Shown here: positions 61,869 to 64,000 of the stretch, one piece after another
Layout of the letters: every line of letters begins with the position of its first letter
Numbering within the stretch: position 1 is the first letter of the stretch
Origin: Caprella mutica
Lineage: Eukaryota > Arthropoda > Malacostraca > Amphipoda > Caprellidae
Assembly (NCBI GenBank): GCA_947561585.1
Contig: CANNZV010001469.1
Coordinates: forward strand, 173,663 to 237,662
Length of the DNA stretch: 64,000 bases
Direction of reading: 5' to 3'
The notes under the pieces: generated by a model
What the model saw: the letters and a program-made list of their open reading frames with translations, nothing else
The model's database searches: none
Told to the model about the DNA's origin: nothing
Translations under genes and position numbers: made by a program

Positions 61869-61995
61869 TAATCTATGCTATAATAAGAGCTGCGTCTGTC
61901 TGTCAGTCACACTATTATTAAACAACAAATATTAAAATGAAAAACTAATTATTTGTGGCCAATGGCTACGGGTCACATTATTAATAATTTATAAT
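61869..61995 (-). repeat. dispersed repeat, inverted partner of 57149-57340
   Basis: Reads on the minus strand TGTGACCCGTAGCC, AATAATTAGTTTTTC, GTGTGACTGACAGACAGACG, CAGCTCTTATTATAGCATAG. One boundary coincides in both copies at ATAGATT. Confidence 0.7.
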
Positions 61996-62207
61996 TAAAT
62001 TGTTATAACTTTTGAAAGTGAGAACAATATTATTTAAATCAGAATATATGTATTGATAAACATGAACCAAGAGAAAATGTGTGATTACCTAACTTTTCTA
62101 AAAACAATCTTAAATGTACGATACACAATTCAACAACTCTATAATGATTATAAGATAATAATACTAGTGTATTTGATTGATAACCAACCATAAGCACTTC
62201 TGCTAAT

Positions 62208-62425
62208 TAGGGTAAGTTCCGAGTTATCGGTCAGAACTACATTTTCGGTCAAATAAGTAAAAACAATGTAGTAATAATTATTTCACTAGGATTGGTTGAG
62301 TAAAAACAACAACCCGGGTTGGTTGTTTTTACTCAACCAATCCTAGTGAAATAATTATTATTACATTTTTTTTTTCTAATTTGACCGAAGATGTGGAACT
62401 GATCGATAATTCGGAACTTACCCTA
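62208..62425. mobile_element. near-perfect palindromic MITE, 218 bp, TAGGGTAAGTTCCGA ends
   Basis: Two arms of about 108 bp mirror each other around CCCGGG (62313-62318). Matching blocks are TAGGGTAAGTTCCGA, TTATCGxTCAG, TTTCACTAGGATTGGTTGAG and TAAAAACAAC. TA at both ends suggests a Tc1/mariner-type target site, as in the other hairpin family (inference). Confidence 0.9.
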
Positions 62426-63343
62426 CACAGTGATCAAAGACATAATATTAGCACGACGGTATACATACTTAATTATATTATAAAATATTTTTTATAACTT
62501 GATTTCGAATATCATGGATAAGTTGAATTATTCGCAAAATTCCTGAAGTTTATATTTTTATATTTTATTCTTTAATTTATTGTTTCATATGGTTAAGAAT
62601 GTTGGTGACAAGTTAATAATGTAATTGTTACTTAATTGCGTTTCTCTTAATTTATTTTATAATTAAATTGTATGTTCACTGACAAAAGGTATTTGAAAAT
62701 AGTTTTACCTAGCACTATGTTTATCATATTTTAGAACAAAAACTTATTTTTAAAACCTATTCTGTACTTGCAACATAATTTTTCAACTCTTAAAAAATAT
62801 TGAAACATATAAATTACTATATTCGAAATTAGACAAATATAATTTCTGATTGATATTATTTTGATGATAATAGTTATTGTAATTAAACATAAGGTGTTGG
62901 GTTATTTTAGATAATTTTCTTATATATTTTTTAAATCGTTTAAGTTGTCCAATTATGATATAGATGCATCTTTCATTAAAATTAATTTTAATCACTTATT
63001 TGGCAATTGGAAAATAATGAAACCGAAATTGATGACTCAAAATTAGATCTTTTTTGGTTTATACCAATAGATAATAATTTATTTCATACACAATACCTAT
63101 AATATAAGTCACTATACCTATTGAATGATAAAACTTATTTCATTTCGAGAATATGTTTCAAATTGCACTAACCAGAACATGTAAACTATAATCATATTTC
63201 TTGAATTTCCTTCCCCATTCGAACCATCTTCAAACTACCATTATTCAATTTACCGTCCCTATATTTAGGAGTTAGTACATTTCTTCTTTACGTGAGAATC
63301 ACTATTTAATTAAACTTTTCCATTGTTCTATGACAACCAACAG
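62426..63343. other. AT-rich DNA, possibly intron of the next gene
   Basis: No exon or repeat is recognised. If 63344-63517 is a last exon this would be its preceding intron. Confidence 0.4.
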
Positions 63344-63517
63344 CAAATTTCAGTGAATAAAATAAACGTGTCTCAAGGAAATGGCAAACAGAAGATGCTA
63401 ATCCACGGGAAGGTTCAAGTGCCTGTAACAGAGAATGGTGGACATTTTGTACGAGTTCCAAGTCATCATGTTGTGATAAGAATTAATTTGAGATCTCCTG
63501 TAAAATATTCAAACTAA
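63344..63517 (+). CDS. putative 3'-terminal coding exon of an unrecognised gene
   Basis: An open frame starts after a plausible acceptor (CTTTTCCATTGTTC... CCAACAG) and ends at TAA (63515-63517). It reads QISVNKINVSQGNGKQKMLI, then HGKVQVPVTENGGHFVRVPS and HHVVIRINLRSPVKYSN. Codon use is less AT-biased than the flanks, and a poly(A) signal follows after about 205 bases. No methionine opens the segment in frame, and I found no upstream exon in the window, so the rest of the gene is unknown. The residues do not match a family that I can name. Confidence 0.4.
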   Translation, partial: QISVNKINVSQGNGKQKMLIHGKVQVPVTENGGHFVRVPSHHVVIRINLRSPVKYSN

Positions 63518-63722
63518 AAACTGAGTGCCATGTAACTAAGGAGATTGTCAGGATTTCGTCCTTGTGAAAACTTGTAAAAGTTCTTTCCTCCTCAACGGAA
63601 GGATACGCGTCAGGAGTATATCTACATACTGCTGTTTGCAAAAGTAGTTTGTCTTACTAACTCTATCCATATTCAACTTGTTAGCAGATCATATCTAAAC
63701 CTTCTGTTCACATTTTGTAATC

Positions 63723-63728
63723 AATAAA
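63723..63728 (+). terminator. candidate poly(A) signal AATAAA
   Basis: AATAAA lies about 205 bases after the stop of the putative terminal exon, a suitable position for its 3' end. Such hexamers are frequent in AT-rich DNA. Confidence 0.35.
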
Positions 63729-64000
63729 TATTTTTGGAAATGGACGGAGATAAAAGAGCTGTTGAATACGGTTCTGGAGCATGCGCGCTTGATGCCCGGT
63801 CGTCTTCGTATACTTGGAAGAATTCGGTTCGCTTCACCGCCCACTTTACTTCATGATTCGAATACATAATTTTACACTGAATGTTTATGGTATTGAATTG
63901 AAATAAGAGAGACTTATGGTAGATTTCATATAATTGAAAAATTATGGAGCATTAATGACGAATCATAGAGTTATGTCAATTCCCTATCAAGGAAATCAGT

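Noticed and set aside
63740..63856. 38-codon plus-strand frame MDGDKRAVEYGSG...
   Set aside because: It is short, lies behind a poly(A) signal and has no recognisable motif. The complement strand is equally open, so it cannot be called.

Overview
The window is AT-rich eukaryotic nuclear DNA. It has spliceosomal introns with ordinary GT/AG borders, long intergenic stretches, at least nine minisatellite arrays and many short hairpin-type transposon relics. The one gene that can be reconstructed completely is the protostome ionotropic receptor co-receptor Ir25a, so the source is a protostome animal. Protein conservation and the repeat style suggest an arthropod, and a crustacean such as a copepod is my best but weakly supported guess.

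Layout: (1) 1-522, minus strand: 5' end of an unrecognised gene running off the left edge. (2) 523-8.9 kb: intergenic DNA with a 30-bp and a 20-bp minisatellite, a hairpin MITE family and other dispersed repeats. (3) 8.9-35.2 kb, minus strand: the Ir25a gene, about 25.7 kb from start codon (34781) to stop (9131). It has 20 coding exon positions, all joined in phase, giving 848 residues: signal peptide, amino-terminal domain, split ligand-binding domain S1/S2, M1, pore loop, M3, M4 and a short cytoplasmic tail. Its introns hold five different minisatellites, a Tc1/mariner-like transposase relic and a diverged tandem duplication. (4) 35.2-63.3 kb: no gene that I can support. It holds a 21-bp minisatellite, about ten inverted-repeat elements, several dispersed families and a cluster of less AT-rich islands (47.5-52.3 kb). 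(5) 63.34-63.73 kb, plus strand: a likely 3'-terminal exon with a poly(A) signal, from a gene I do not recognise.

The most interesting result lies inside Ir25a. The exon after M3, which begins S2 and carries part of the predicted ligand pocket, exists twice: 15a at 19928-20049 and 15b at 18393-18514. Both copies are open, both are exactly 122 nt, both have phase 0 in and phase 2 out, and they share 24 of 41 residues. Because 122 is not a multiple of 3, using both copies would shift the frame, so they look like mutually exclusive exons that give two IR25a ligand-binding domains.
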